64,000 nt of DNA from Neurospora crassa OR74A (lineage: Eukaryota > Ascomycota > Sordariomycetes > Sordariales > Sordariaceae). The stretch is taken from NCBI RefSeq assembly GCF_000182925.2, contig NC_026506.1:372001-436000 (forward strand), read 5' to 3'. Numbering within the stretch: position 1 is the stretch's first letter; each line of letters starts with the position of its first letter. Positions 10,213 to 21,106 of the stretch are shown here, one piece after another. Both the position numbers and the translations under genes were made by a program. Below the pieces are notes generated by a model. That model was given only the letters and a program-made list of their open reading frames with translations, did no database searches and had not been told where the DNA came from.

Positions 10213-10273
10213 TGTCACGGGGCGCGAGCAAGCACTAAACTAAGACTTTGATTATTGTACGAGGAATAGGAAG
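9968..10273. other. 103-bp exact duplicate flanking a 100-N gap (assembly artefact)
   Basis: Bases 9968-10070 and 10171-10273 are identical and are separated by exactly 100 N. This is what unmerged overlapping contig ends look like. The duplicate includes the start of the gypsy LTR, so a spurious partial LTR appears at 10010-10070. Confidence 0.9.
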
Positions 10274-10445
10274 AGAATCCTATACGCGTACGAGAACTAT
10301 ATAGGGCACGCTATAGGTCCAACACACGGACCACAGCACGTATGCACGTAACTGCTATACTACACCTAGACAGCTGTAAACTGGCTGCACTACTATAGTG
10401 CAACACCCATCTATATATAAGAATATAGTAATAATACCTATAATA
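10213..10445 (-). repeat. 3' LTR of the gypsy element (233 bp)
   Basis: It aligns end to end, without length change, to 18156-18388. The differences are almost all C/T or G/A transitions, consistent with RIP on both strands. The base-paired LTR ends TGTCAC/GTGACA are recognisable after allowing for these changes. Confidence 0.92.
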
Positions 10446-10457
10446 CTACCCCCCTTC
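10446..10457 (-). promoter_or_regulatory. Polypurine tract of the gypsy element
   Basis: On the minus strand GAAGGGGGGTAG lies immediately before the 10.2-kb LTR. This is the expected place for the plus-strand DNA primer of an LTR retrotransposon, and it fixes the element's orientation as minus. Confidence 0.7.
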
Positions 10458-12079
10458 AAAACGAGGCTCCTACTTAAGAAATCTATTATTATTAATAAAG
10501 TAGGCCTTCTCAATCCTCTCCCGTAGCTACGCCCAATTAAATACCGGCAAAACTTTTACTAAAACAGGAAGCTGCTTAGCGCCTATCGGTATCTCAACTC
10601 TTATTTAGGGGTAGAATACTAGTTAAAATATTACTAAATCCGACCCTTCCGTTATAAGAACTATTATTACCTTTAATAATCTATTTATATACCGGGAACT
10701 AATTCTAAACACTCTAACTATTATATATAAAGGACCTCAATAACTCTTACTATCACCAGCCCCACTAGGGGTACTATAGGGACGCCTATAGTATAACGGT
10801 TTACGTAGGACGCCCGTAGCTACTACTAATATAAATATTAGAGAATTCGTATATTTAATTCCCTATTTATAATTTGTCTTTTTTTTAAATACTCAATTAT
10901 TATACTACTAATCCGTAAAGACTCTTAAATTCTTCTCATCTTTAAATCTTAATATTAATTATATATATAGCCGATTTAAAGAATAGGAGACGTAAGACCG
11001 CCGTAAAATGTACTATCTTTTAGTACTATTAATAGTTATTCTATAAAAGGGTAAATTATAAAGTATTTAATTAGGGTACGTAGAATAAATCGAACTAAAC
11101 TCCTTTTTTAGAGTTTTTACTACCCTAATCTTTTAACTTTTATTATTTACTATTCAATTTAATACTATACCGTACCGGTTAGTTCGAGGCTAGCTCTAAT
11201 AGTAGTTACCCTAACAGTACTAGTATATTATTGGAGGGTACTTAGGGGTTCTCGAATAGGAAGTTCTTTATTTTTTACTATACCTTAAATCCTTTTCTAA
11301 AAATTAAGTAAGGAAGGCTTAATTCTAGGCGAGTATTATAAAGCTCTTAAATTAACTCGTTACAACCTTCTAAATTTACCGCCGGTTACTAATTAAAGGG
11401 GTAATAAATCTACTATACCTAGTAATATTAATTACTCCCTACCTTCTAATAGTCTAATAATATTTCGAACTCCTAACGTCGTTCTTCTATAAAATTATCA
11501 ATCCTTATAATAACTATCCCTTTATTAACCTTAATATTTATAATTAAATTAAACTACCCTAATAAACCTTCTATATAAGGCTTAACTCTTAAGATATTAA
11601 TTATATAAGTAACCTTTATATTTATCAGTAGAGACAGCTTTAACAAGTAGGAATCTACTCTCATTATACGGAAAGGACCTTCAAATTTTAGTAATAATTT
11701 TACTGCCGGCCGACCTATAGTATAATTTTTTATATTAAATATAACTATATTACTTAATTTATACTTAGGGGCGTCTATTTGTTTTATATTAACCGCCGTT
11801 TTATACTAATCTTAAGCCTACTTTAATAATACAATTAATTTATCCCAAACTACTTTAAAACGCTCTACAATTTCGTTAACCTTAAATATCTACTACCGTT
11901 ACTCTAGTAATATATTTAGTAGGGGTAGCTTCGAAGGTTTAATACCTATCCGAAGATAAAATCTATAGTTGGCAAAAAATAACAATACTCCTATAATCGC
12001 TAATTAGAAATTATTACCTTAGAACTCAGCTAACACTAACTAGTCTACCTAATCGTCTTAAGCCTAATTAATAAAAGTT

Positions 12080-15000
12080 CAAAGATATTACTCCATCTCC
12101 GCATTAATCCTCTCTATTTGGCCATTCGTCTCCTTATAGTATAGTATAAATAATTTTAATTTAATACCCAATCTATCTAATAATTATTACTAAAATATAA
12201 ATATAAATTATACTCCTCTATCTAATATAATAGTATCTAATAGATTATGTAAAGTATAAATACAATCAATAAACTTTTCCACTAGCTCCTCAATTAATAG
12301 ACCTTTGCAAGGGATAAAATACCTTATTTTTATTAATTTATTTATTATTATAGTAATGTACTAGTAGGCTACCCCTTTCCTATTTTTTATTAATTTAAGT
12401 AGTAGCGTTATATAATCTATTAAAATTTTCCGCTATAGTATATAAGGTAACGGTAGTAGCTTTAGGAAGCCTGCAAGCGCTATTCGAAAAAGCTTAGTCT
12501 TTAAATACGAGAGGCAGCCCTTATAATAAGTATTAACTACTATAATTAAACCTAGCTACTAGTACGTATAGTTTATTAAATTAAATGTTTTATCCTTTTT
12601 TAAATAACTGCTTAGTACTAAAATATAAGTTCTATAAATCAATTCCAACTAAATTTTATTATTATCGGATGGTATTATTACCCTATCCTTAAACATTACT
12701 CTACTATTAATAAAGTAATATTTTGCGAAGGGAATACGTAGGACCTTCTTAAAATATTTCGGCTACTATTCGCCCTCTTTAATTACTATTATAATTTCGG
12801 CTATTATTATAGAATTACTATAGGATTTTATTATAAGGTCGTTAATATAAATCGCCTCGTCTCCTTCGCCCTCGCCTTCGAGTATATAGACTACTAATAG
12901 TTCCCCTTTATCCGATATAATATTTATATAAATTTTATTAGAATTAAATAATTTATTAAAACGTTTTAGGTTAATTAGCGGTTTCTCCCTCGCTTAGAAT
13001 CTATTATTAAAAGCGTCTTTAGGGATGTATTTAGGCTTCCGGCTTAGGGTATCTAGCTATATATTAATCGAGCCCGGTCTATATTTAATAGTGAAATTAA
13101 ATTATAATAAGAATTCTAATCAATGTATATATTTAAGTATAAGCTTCTTCGTAGTACTAAAGGTCTTTAGATTTTTATAATCCGTAATAATCTCGAACGG
13201 TTGCGTAGCTCCCTCTAATTCTAGCCTTTATTCTTCCAATACTTTTACTACCGCAAACAACTCTTTATTATAAATATTATAATTATATTCCGCTACTAAG
13301 TATTTAGTAGAGAAGTAAGTAATTAGGTATAGTTGGCCGTCGCTATATAGTTAGGAGAGGGTCCCGCCAAATAACCAATTAGAAGCGTCAACCTCTATAA
13401 CTATAGGCTTCTCCTAATTATAAATCTTTAATACTAGAACTATTATAAATACTTCTTTTAGTAATATAAATACCGCTTTATACCTACTTTCCTACTGCCA
13501 ATCTACGCCCTTCTTTATTAACTTATACAATAGCTTAACTATCGAAAAGAATTAAACTATAAATCGTCGGTGGAAATTAGTAAAGCCTAAAAATTATTAT
13601 AATTATTATTTAAATATTAGTACTTCCTAGTAAGTAATAGTTTCAATTTTATTTAAATCTATTTTAATACTTCCCAGGGTAATAATTAAGCCTAGGTACT
13701 TCGTTCGTTAAATATAGAACTCGTATATATCAATATTAATTTGTAAGCCGGTATTAATTAGTCGCTAGAACACTTCCTAGACGTATTTAACGTATTCCTC
13801 GTATATCTCTAAGAAAATTAAAATATTATCGAGGTAGGCCGTAGCGTAAATATCTAAAATATTGTACAATATATTATTAATAAAGTTCTAGAAAGACACT
13901 AGTACCCCTAATAATCCGAAGGGATATACCAATAATTCGTATAGTCCGAATCGTATAATAAAAACCATTAACTATTCGTAGCCTTCCATTATACGTAATC
14001 TATTAAATATTATAATAACGTTTCCCTTTATAAATTACTTTATTCTATAAATAGCATTCAAAGTTTCTCTAATTAACGGTAAAGGGTATTAGTTTTTTAA
14101 ATAAAATATTATTAATACCCTTATAATTAATATAAATCTTTACCCTACTACCCGGTTTTTATATTAATAATATTAGAGAGGCTACGTTAAATATAAAAGG
14201 TCGTATAAATCCTTTTGTAAAATTATTATTAAATTACTATTTAATAACCCTAAGCTCTTAGGGTAATATAGGTTTCGCCCTTAAGTATAGTAAGTTATTA
14301 TTTAAGATAAGTTTAATTTTATAATTATAAAAGCGGTATTTTAATAGTACTTTTATATTTATAGGGTTAATTATTCTAAATAGATTTTTATATTCCTTTA
14401 GAAAGCAATCCCTAATTTCCTTAGGGGTATACTTTAGTTTTATAAATTTATTTATAAACTTTTATATATTTTCTTCTATAATACTATAAATATAATTAAT
14501 ATCAATTAGTAGTACTAATTCTTATTTTATAGGTTCTAGCTCCTCCTTCGGGCTATATATTCAATTAACGAACGTACAAACTACTTCTCCTAATTTAAAG
14601 GATGCAGCTAAGAGCTAGTCTCCTATAGCTTCGGCTTTATAAATATTAATAAGGTTATAGACTTTAGGGTCTTCGAAATACTTTTTATATAGTTCCCCTC
14701 TACTTTATATAATATTTTTCTAAGCGTCCTCCGAAAGGGTTAGTATAATTACGCGTACCTTATCCTTCTAAAGCTCCTTTAATTCAACTTAAATAGTCGA
14801 ATTAATATAAACGCCTCTCAGCCGTATTATTATTATAAAGGTCTCCGTATTAATTAGTTTGAAGTCTTCCGTATTGAGGGGATTTATTTTTAGATTTGCC
14901 GGCTCGAAATAATATAGGTAAATATATCTAATTCGCTCTAGTTTCGCTATAATTTATACTTTATAACCCCCCTTAATTTCTATTATTATTTGGACCTTAT

Positions 15001-16100
15001 TTAGTTTCCTTTTAGGGCCTAATAATTCTTCGAACTTACTGGCTACTACCGGCTACGAGGGGGCTTCTATTATTAACGCTTAACTCCCTTTCGGTACTTC
15101 TGTTGGGTATAAAAACAATTAATTTATTATTACCTATTCTAGTAATTAATATTTCTTTAAATTAATAGCCGCTCGTCGTTTTAATACTTTAACTACTCTC
15201 TTTTCCTTATTTAAGGGTGTAGCTACAGTAGCCGGCTTTAGAATTAGGGATACTAGTATTGCTATAGCTCTAACTACCTCTATTATATTAATACAATTCC
15301 CTATATATCCTTTATTCTATATAATTTTATTAATTACCTAATTAATATTTAGGTTATAGAGCTACAATTATAGTTACCCAAGAATAATAGAGTATTTAAG
15401 CGCTAAGTCGACTATAAAGAATTTAATTGTTTCTTTATAGTAATTAATTTATATTATTATCTCTATATAGTACGTAACCTATTCTTTAAAGCCTCCGTCT
15501 ATTAAATATAGGGGTTTTACTTTATCGAACTTATATATTTCAAAGTACGTTTTTTCAATAAAGGTCCTATTAATAAAAACCTTCCCTATATAGCCAAAGT
15601 CGATTAATAACATACAATTAATTTTATTATTACGCTAGGGGTACTAAAGGTAAATAAATAAGAGGGTAGTATTCTATCTATAAATATTTAAATTTTCTAT
15701 AAATAAAGGCTTACCTTTCTAATAAATAAGAGCCTAATAAATACTTATATTCTTAATAATACTATTCGTACTTTCCTCTTTCCTAACTCTTTAATCCCTT
15801 TTAAGCCTTCGGATATATCTTAATCCAAGGGCTCGCCATTTCCCTACTAGGTAGTATTAGTCTCCGGGACTACTATCTCGGCCGTCTCCTTTAAAGTAAT
15901 AGAATCTACCATAACTCTAACTTACTATCTACTAGAACTTCTATTACTTTTATTACTACTAATATTAGAATTAATATTATTAATAATTTTAAACTTACCT
16001 TTATAATTAATTTAACTACGGTATTTATAAACCTAATAGCCGGATTTACCGTATTTAATATACTATTTAACTATAAAGTAAATTTAAATAACTTCCGGGT
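12080..16100 (-). pseudogene. Gypsy Gag-Pol reading frame, RIP-degraded
   Basis: Motifs appear in the expected order on the minus strand. The nucleocapsid zinc knuckle at 16062-16021 has all four ligands (C, C, H, C) read as Tyr and a Gln read as TAG. The protease active site at about 15,600 reads I-D-F-G where D-S-G is expected. The reverse transcriptase box at about 13,835-13,800 reads YLDNILIF where YLDDILIF is expected, so a catalytic Asp is lost. The integrase core shows LIDYIT (about 12,420), ILDRG (about 12,220) and TNGQIERINAE (about 12,135-12,105) for D, D and E. Stops are TAA/TAG. Gag lies further upstream, with Gly/Phe-rich repeats at about 16,985-16,930. No product can be made. 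Confidence 0.88.
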
Positions 16101-18155
16101 CGATTTTATTCATTTTAATACGGTCAATCTCTATAGTTTCGGGGTCTCGCTATCTATTAGTACTATTATTACCGCTTCTACTACTATAATTACCGCTGCT
16201 ACTAGCCTAACTACTATTATTACAAAAGGCGGCATCGTTAAGTAATTTAAATAAACTATAATATAACTTCACTTATCCCTCCTAATTATTACAACCGAGG
16301 GTATTATATTAGTAAAATATTATAGTACAAAGATCCTTATTAACCTTATCTTTAAATATACGGACCTTCGTAATTATATTATAATTATACTTATCCGCTA
16401 ATATAGTAAATTAAGCTTTAAAATTAGTAAAGTTAGTAAACTTGCTGTTAGAGCCTATACCTTACTTCAATTGGGCTATAACTTTCTTAGAAATAATAAC
16501 AATATCGCCCTACTAGAAGCGAAAAACTAAATAGTCCAAAAATCCTTATTCTGTAAGCTAATCCCAAGCAATTAAGTAGTAAGGGTTATTTAGGATCTTC
16601 CTTATATTTATAATAATAGTAATTCTAATTTCGCCACCTAAATAATCTATAATATATAAAAGTTTAATCTTTTTATCTATAAAATTATAGCTATTAACTT
16701 CCTAACGAATATAAATAATTATAAATTAAGTAACGAATTAATTATAATATTTAAACGTATCCTTCTCTTTACTTATAAATTACTTAGGATCTTTAATTAA
16801 ATTACAATAACGGACGTAAATATTAGTAACCGGAGTAAGGACGAAGTAGTAATATTCTTTTAGGCTAATAAAATAATTACCGGGGTTATTATTACTGCCG
16901 GGACCTTTAGGGCCTCCGGGTCTACCAAATCCTCTATTACCAAATCCTCCGCTACTAAATCCTCCGCCGCTAAATCCTCCGCCTATTCTAAACTTCTAAC
17001 TGGTAAATTCGCTAGCTCTTCCTATACTACTAACGCCGAACCTACTAGCGCTAATACTACTAGTAGTAATTCCTCCTATACTACTATTGTTAATATAATT
17101 AAAGCCGCTTATTCCTCTTTTAAGGACTTCTTCCTTAGTATTATAAATATTCAATTTATTATCGTCGTCCACCCGTATAAAGAATTTAAGGTTCTTAATA
17201 ATTATTTCTATTGCTAATTCTATTAGTTTAGCTATACCGAATTAAACCTCAATTTAAATATCCCTAAACCTCTACCTAATATAATCTAACTCTTTACAAA
17301 GAATTTTAGCTTAGCTAGCCTCGGCGAATACCTCCTTAAGGTTAATATTTATTTCTTCGAAGGTATTATTTTAAAACTAGGATACTGTTAATAAATCGGT
17401 ATACTACTACTCTACCGTAATAACGTCGCGTTCCTTCTAACTAATAATAGCGTATAAAGAATTGTTATTTAATTATAATAAAGTAATATTCTTCTATAGG
17501 ACTATATTCTCCCTAACGACGCTATTATACTTCTATTACTACTAATTAATTTAAACTATTTATTAAACTTTAAAGCTTTCGAATATAATAATACAAGTTT
17601 TAAATCCTTCTACCTCCTTCTTAAAAGCGGCCGCTAATTTATCCTTTACCTCAATAATAGTATTAACCTTATTATTAAAGTCCTTAAATTTAATATTAAA
17701 GTAATAAAATAATTTTATAACCTCGGGGGAGGCTTTAACTTTTTTAATAAAATCCTTAGAGACTAAGAGACTTATAGCCTCCTCCTTATAAATATATTAA
17801 AATAAATTAAATCCTTTTAATAATATTAGGAATACCTTATATAAATTAACTTAATCCTACTAGGATTGCGGTTGACTACCGGAATTAAATATCTTATTAT
17901 AATTCTTACTAATAATAATAAATAAAAATAAACGTCAATAATCGCACTTATAATTCTAAAATTATTATAATACTTAATTAAAATTCTCGCTTTATATCAA
18001 CTGATATCGAATACACCTTAATTAATTACTAGCGACTACTTTAATCGGCTAAATGTAATCTCGTAAAGACTAAATTACTATAATAGTCTCTTATTACCTT
18101 TATTCTTTCCGAAATTACTTATTATACGTTAATATAATAGTTAGGTACAATAAAG

Positions 18156-18388
18156 TATTACGGGGCGTAAACAAGTACTAAGCTAAAACTTTAATTATTA
18201 TGCGAAGAATAGGAAGAGAATCCTGTATGCGTACGAGAATTATGTAGGGCACGCTATGGGTCCAACATACGGACTACAGTACGTGTACACGTAACTACTA
18301 TACTGTACCTAAACAGCTGCAAGCTGGTTGTACTACTGCAGTGCAGCACTTATTTATATATAGGAATATAGTAGTAATGCTTGTGATA
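18156..18388 (-). repeat. 5' LTR of the gypsy element (233 bp)
   Basis: Partner of 10213-10445, of identical length. This copy keeps more G+C than its partner, for example in the stretch around 18210-18340, so the two LTRs were mutated to different degrees. Confidence 0.92.
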
Positions 18389-18735
18389 CTGGCTCTACTA
18401 CCTATACCTCCGGATCTATCCGTAAGGCTACTCTACCTCCTACATTGTCCTAAAGTAATAGTTGTATCTTCCTACGACTTAATAAAGACTCCCCCTACAC
18501 CGATATAGATACCTACGCTATTTGTAAAGAGGTATAGACACTTCTTTACCTCGCTCCTACTAATATCCCCAAATGCTATAAGGTTCCTACCGGATTCGCC
18601 CTTGTGCCTAAGAATAATACAGTCCGCCAGACCCTCCTCGCCCGAAAGGATGAGATTGGCGCCCGTTTCGGCTGTGTTTAAGTTAAAGTGCCTAAGAAAT
18701 GGGTTACGTACGTCGTTTAGAATATGCCTATGACG
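18389..18735 (+). pseudogene. Tad-like LINE ORF1, fragment 3
   Basis: Continues fragment 2 in frame after removal of the gypsy element and one target copy. It reads IDTYAICKEV, then PTNIPKCYKVPTGFALVPKN, then ARKDEIGARFGC and KKWVTYVV, with TAG/TAA stops at positions where Gln is expected. A Trp-Val-x-Tyr-Val-Val ending of this type is characteristic of ORF1 proteins of Tad-clade LINEs. The sequence stops abruptly at about 18,735, where minus-strand copia sequence begins; ORF2 is absent. Confidence 0.6.
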
Positions 18736-19083
18736 ATGCGGATGGGTAGAGGTAGAAGAATGTATTGCGTAGCGTAAGCTAGAGGGGTTTTCCAGTTGAG
18801 GAGTAATACGGAATTTGTATAGTCCTAATATAGAGTTGTCCCTTAGATATGCCGCTAAAGCCTTGGATAGGCTCCCCTTGATAGGGACGTAAGGATCCTT
18901 GTTCAAAGAAGGCCTTCTCCCCACAGATGTGCTGGTTACATCCTGTATCTAGCAGCCAGTTGCCACGCAAAAGGTCGATATTCAGCGTGGTGGTAGAGGA
19001 GGTTGTGGTAGATCCTGCTAAGGTAATAAAGGAGACGACTCCTATCTTAGAAGGAGGCTGCTAGGCTAAGGTACTAATGGGTG
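18736..19083 (-). pseudogene. Second copia element: protease fragment, truncated
   Basis: Minus-strand frame contains NWLLDTGCNQHICGEKAFF, the aspartic protease active site (D-T-G). It continues to a GKPL-x-LTLRNTFFYL stretch typical of copia protease ends and stops at a junction with the LINE near 18,735. Upstream it joins the gag frame at 19,668 if the inverted-repeat element and one TA are removed. One TAG near the joint looks like a converted CAG. Integrase, RT and the second LTR are missing. Confidence 0.7.
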
Positions 19084-19667
19084 TACCGAAGCGGGAAACC
19101 CTGGGTTGCAACAAGCCTTGTCTAGGAGATAATGCGTGTAAAGAAAACAGTAATTGTTTTCCAAACATTAATTGTCTCTCAAACATTGATTGTCTCCCAA
19201 GCCCCTAGAAATTTAAAAAATATAGGGTATAACTTTCTATACCTTAGTGGCCTTCTTTTGGTGGCCCTTTAAGAAGGCCGGCATTTAATTTTAGGGTGTC
19301 GGAATAACTTCAAAAAGTTGGTCACGAACAGGAATCGAACAAGAGTCACGAGCAAGAAAGGAAGAACTACTTCATTAACCGCTTGGCCACTAAGCTATTT
19401 GGTTATTTCTGAAGGATGAGGCTGGTTCTTTCTATTAATAAAGGTCGAGAAGGGGGGGGGGGGGAAGGAAGGTAGGACTTTGAGACTTTGAGACTTTGGG
19501 AAATTTCGAAATTCGGACCCGACCCAGCTCTAAGACTAGAGGTAAGAACACACTATATTACAGCGCTTAACCCCTGTAAGCAACATGCATTGTTTTTTAA
19601 ACATTAATTGTGGTTATTGTCCAACAACAACAACGCATGTCTGGAACCAGATTTTCCCACTACGGTA
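19084..19667 (-). mobile_element. TA-flanked terminal-inverted-repeat element, copy B (584 bp)
   Basis: In its own orientation (minus) it begins TACCGTAGTGGGAAA at 19667 and ends at 19084; the reverse complement of that end is TACCGAAGCGGGAAA (13 of 15 match). Similarity between the two ends goes on for about 21 bp. Removing it and one TA joins the copia gag frame to the protease frame. It is less mutated than copy A. It holds a G run of 13-14 bases near 19,453 where copy A has a C run in its own orientation, and length differences between copies cluster at such runs. Confidence 0.85.
19312..19397 (-). promoter_or_regulatory. tRNA-like RNA polymerase III unit inside inverted-repeat element B
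   Basis: On the minus strand the A box TAGCTTAGTGGCCAAGCGG (19397-19379) is identical to that of copy A. A B box GTTCGATTCC lies at 19340-19331 and a TTTTT run at 19316-19312. The boxes and terminator have escaped the mutations that separate the two copies elsewhere. Confidence 0.62.
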
Positions 19668-20536
19668 GCGTCTTCTTCCTTAACCTTCTTCCTCTTCTTC
19701 TCGCGCTCATCTCTCGTCTTGTAAAATTCGACTCGGAGTTCCGGGTGGAGTTTCCAACAGCTCTCCTTCTCATGCCTAGTTCTAGCATAATGTGTGTATT
19801 GCTGTTGCCCGTTCCGTACAGCGGCGAAAGTACCTGGTATAGTCTTATCGGTAAGCTGCTGAGATTGTTCCTCCTTTTCTGCAGCTATGACAGCTTCATT
19901 AAAGGTGACGGCCTTCTGGGTTACAATACCCGCGTTATCGCGCTCGGGGATCAGCCTATGCGTTTGGTAAAAGGCTGTTAAGAAGGTGGAATAGTTGGGA
20001 GTGAGTCCTGATAGGAATTTGTTTACGAAGAAACACTCCCCAATTCGACAGTCCTGATCCAGCTCGTGGATTTCGTTCCGTGCTTTTCGAAGGCGAGCTG
20101 CAAAGTCGGAGACGTCCTTACACTGGTCGAGGGTAAGTAGGCTGTAGTTCCTGTCCAGTTGCTGAAAGATGGCGCTTCCTCTGGGTAGAAAGCGCTGTTT
20201 GATGGCCTGGAGACAATCCTCTAGGCGTAGGACGGGCTCAGCATCAACCAGGGGCAAGACCTCAATTTCTGCTCGAGCGTTGGTCCCGCAACGGTTCATG
20301 ACGATCCCAACTGCTCGTTCCTGCCTGGTGTACCACAGCTCAAGTCGGGCTGGTAGCGTGGTATCGTCAGCGTCAATGGCAGTCGGTGGGCTCTTGTTTC
20401 TTCCTCAAAGGTCGATATATCCGTTCATAGCAAGGTAGTCGGTGATCTCCCTCTCCCACTTGATGTAGTCGTTTGGAGACTCAAGGACGGCAATCTTGCT
20501 TAAAGAGCCGGCTGTGGAAGAGGTTGGTTGAGCCAT
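19668..20536 (-). pseudogene. Second copia element: Gag, inactivated
   Basis: Starts at ATG 20536 (MAQPTSSTAGS) with a copia Gag fold (YIKWEREITDYL), followed by one in-frame TGA at about 20,405 (CGA Arg expected). It then continues through LRLEDCLQAIKQ to a zinc knuckle at 19798-19757. The knuckle reads YTHYARTRHEKESCW where C-x2-C-x4-H-x4-C is expected: both leading Cys are Tyr. The frame is cut by inverted-repeat element B. Composition is nearly normal, so this copy was hit lightly by RIP. Confidence 0.78.
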
Positions 20537-20693
20537 CTGGTTGGGTCTTGTTCGCTGAGAGTTGAAATAGTTGTTGAAAGCTGGTCCTTTGCTATGGAAA
20601 TGTCTGTTGAAAGTCAAAGATGGACATTCAGAAGTCAAGACCGTGGAGTTAAATCAAAACTGGGTGGTCTATGTCAGAGCCTGGTGCCAAAAT

Positions 20694-21106
20694 TAGGTAG
20701 TTGGCCAAGTTTATTGAGAAATGATACAAAGTCCCGACAGAATGTCGTTTCTAGGCATATTGGGCAAAACAACAAGGCGCTATTGAGCAAACAACCAGGC
20801 GCTATTAAGCAAATAACCAGGCAATATTGGGCAAACAACCAGGTTCTTTCCCCAAAAATGGATCTGCATGCAATTCAGCAATTATCCGGTACCAATCAGG
20901 GTCACTTAGCTTCGTAAAAGCGCTTCTGGGCTCATAACCTGTTAGAAGGTAGGCACCGTTGTACGCGTGAACTGCATAATGTAGGAGAAGAGTTGTTGCT
21001 TGATTGGGGTACCGAACAGATGAGGGAAATTCCCAGTCTTTATATACACGAGTGACATGACTACCTAACCGGTCATTCACTCGGCCCGAATCCAAACATT
21101 CCAACA
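20694..21106 (-). mobile_element. 5' LTR of the second copia element
   Basis: Minus-strand start TGTTGGAATG at 21106, a promoter-like TATATAAAG at about 21,050, and an end CAACTACCTA at 20694, followed by TTTTGGCACCAGGCTCTGA, a likely primer-binding region. The adjoining CATTG at 21107-21111 is the probable target site. The partner LTR is not in the window. Exact ends are inferred from this copy alone. Confidence 0.7.
20757..20845. repeat. Imperfect 22-23 bp tandem repeats in the copia LTR
   Basis: Four adjoining variants of a unit AAACAACCAGGCGCTATTGAGC occur near the 3' end of the LTR, alternating GCGCTATT and GCAATATT cores. They would lie in the R/U5 part of the transcript. Confidence 0.65.

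Larger units (their letters stand above)
10213..18388 (-). mobile_element. Ty3/gypsy LTR retrotransposon, full length but RIP-inactivated (8,176 bp)
   Basis: Two LTRs of equal length (233 bp) bound the element. LTR termini were TGTCAC...GTGACA and now read, for example, TATTAC or GTGATA through transitions. The 5-bp target duplication is CCGGC (10208-10212) and CTGGC (18389-18393), differing by one C-to-T change. A purine tract lies next to the 10.2-kb LTR and coding motifs lie on the minus strand, so the 5' LTR is the one at 18.2-18.4 kb. It is inserted in a Tad-like ORF1, whose frame is restored on removal. Confidence 0.92.

Noticed and set aside
10012-10251. Short ORFs spanning the second gap
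   Set aside because: Same reason; the flanks are also an assembly duplicate.
18472-18924. 150-codon minus-strand ORF next to the copia protease
   Set aside because: It is largely the shadow of the plus-strand LINE ORF1 and runs across the LINE/copia junction; it matches neither family in this frame.
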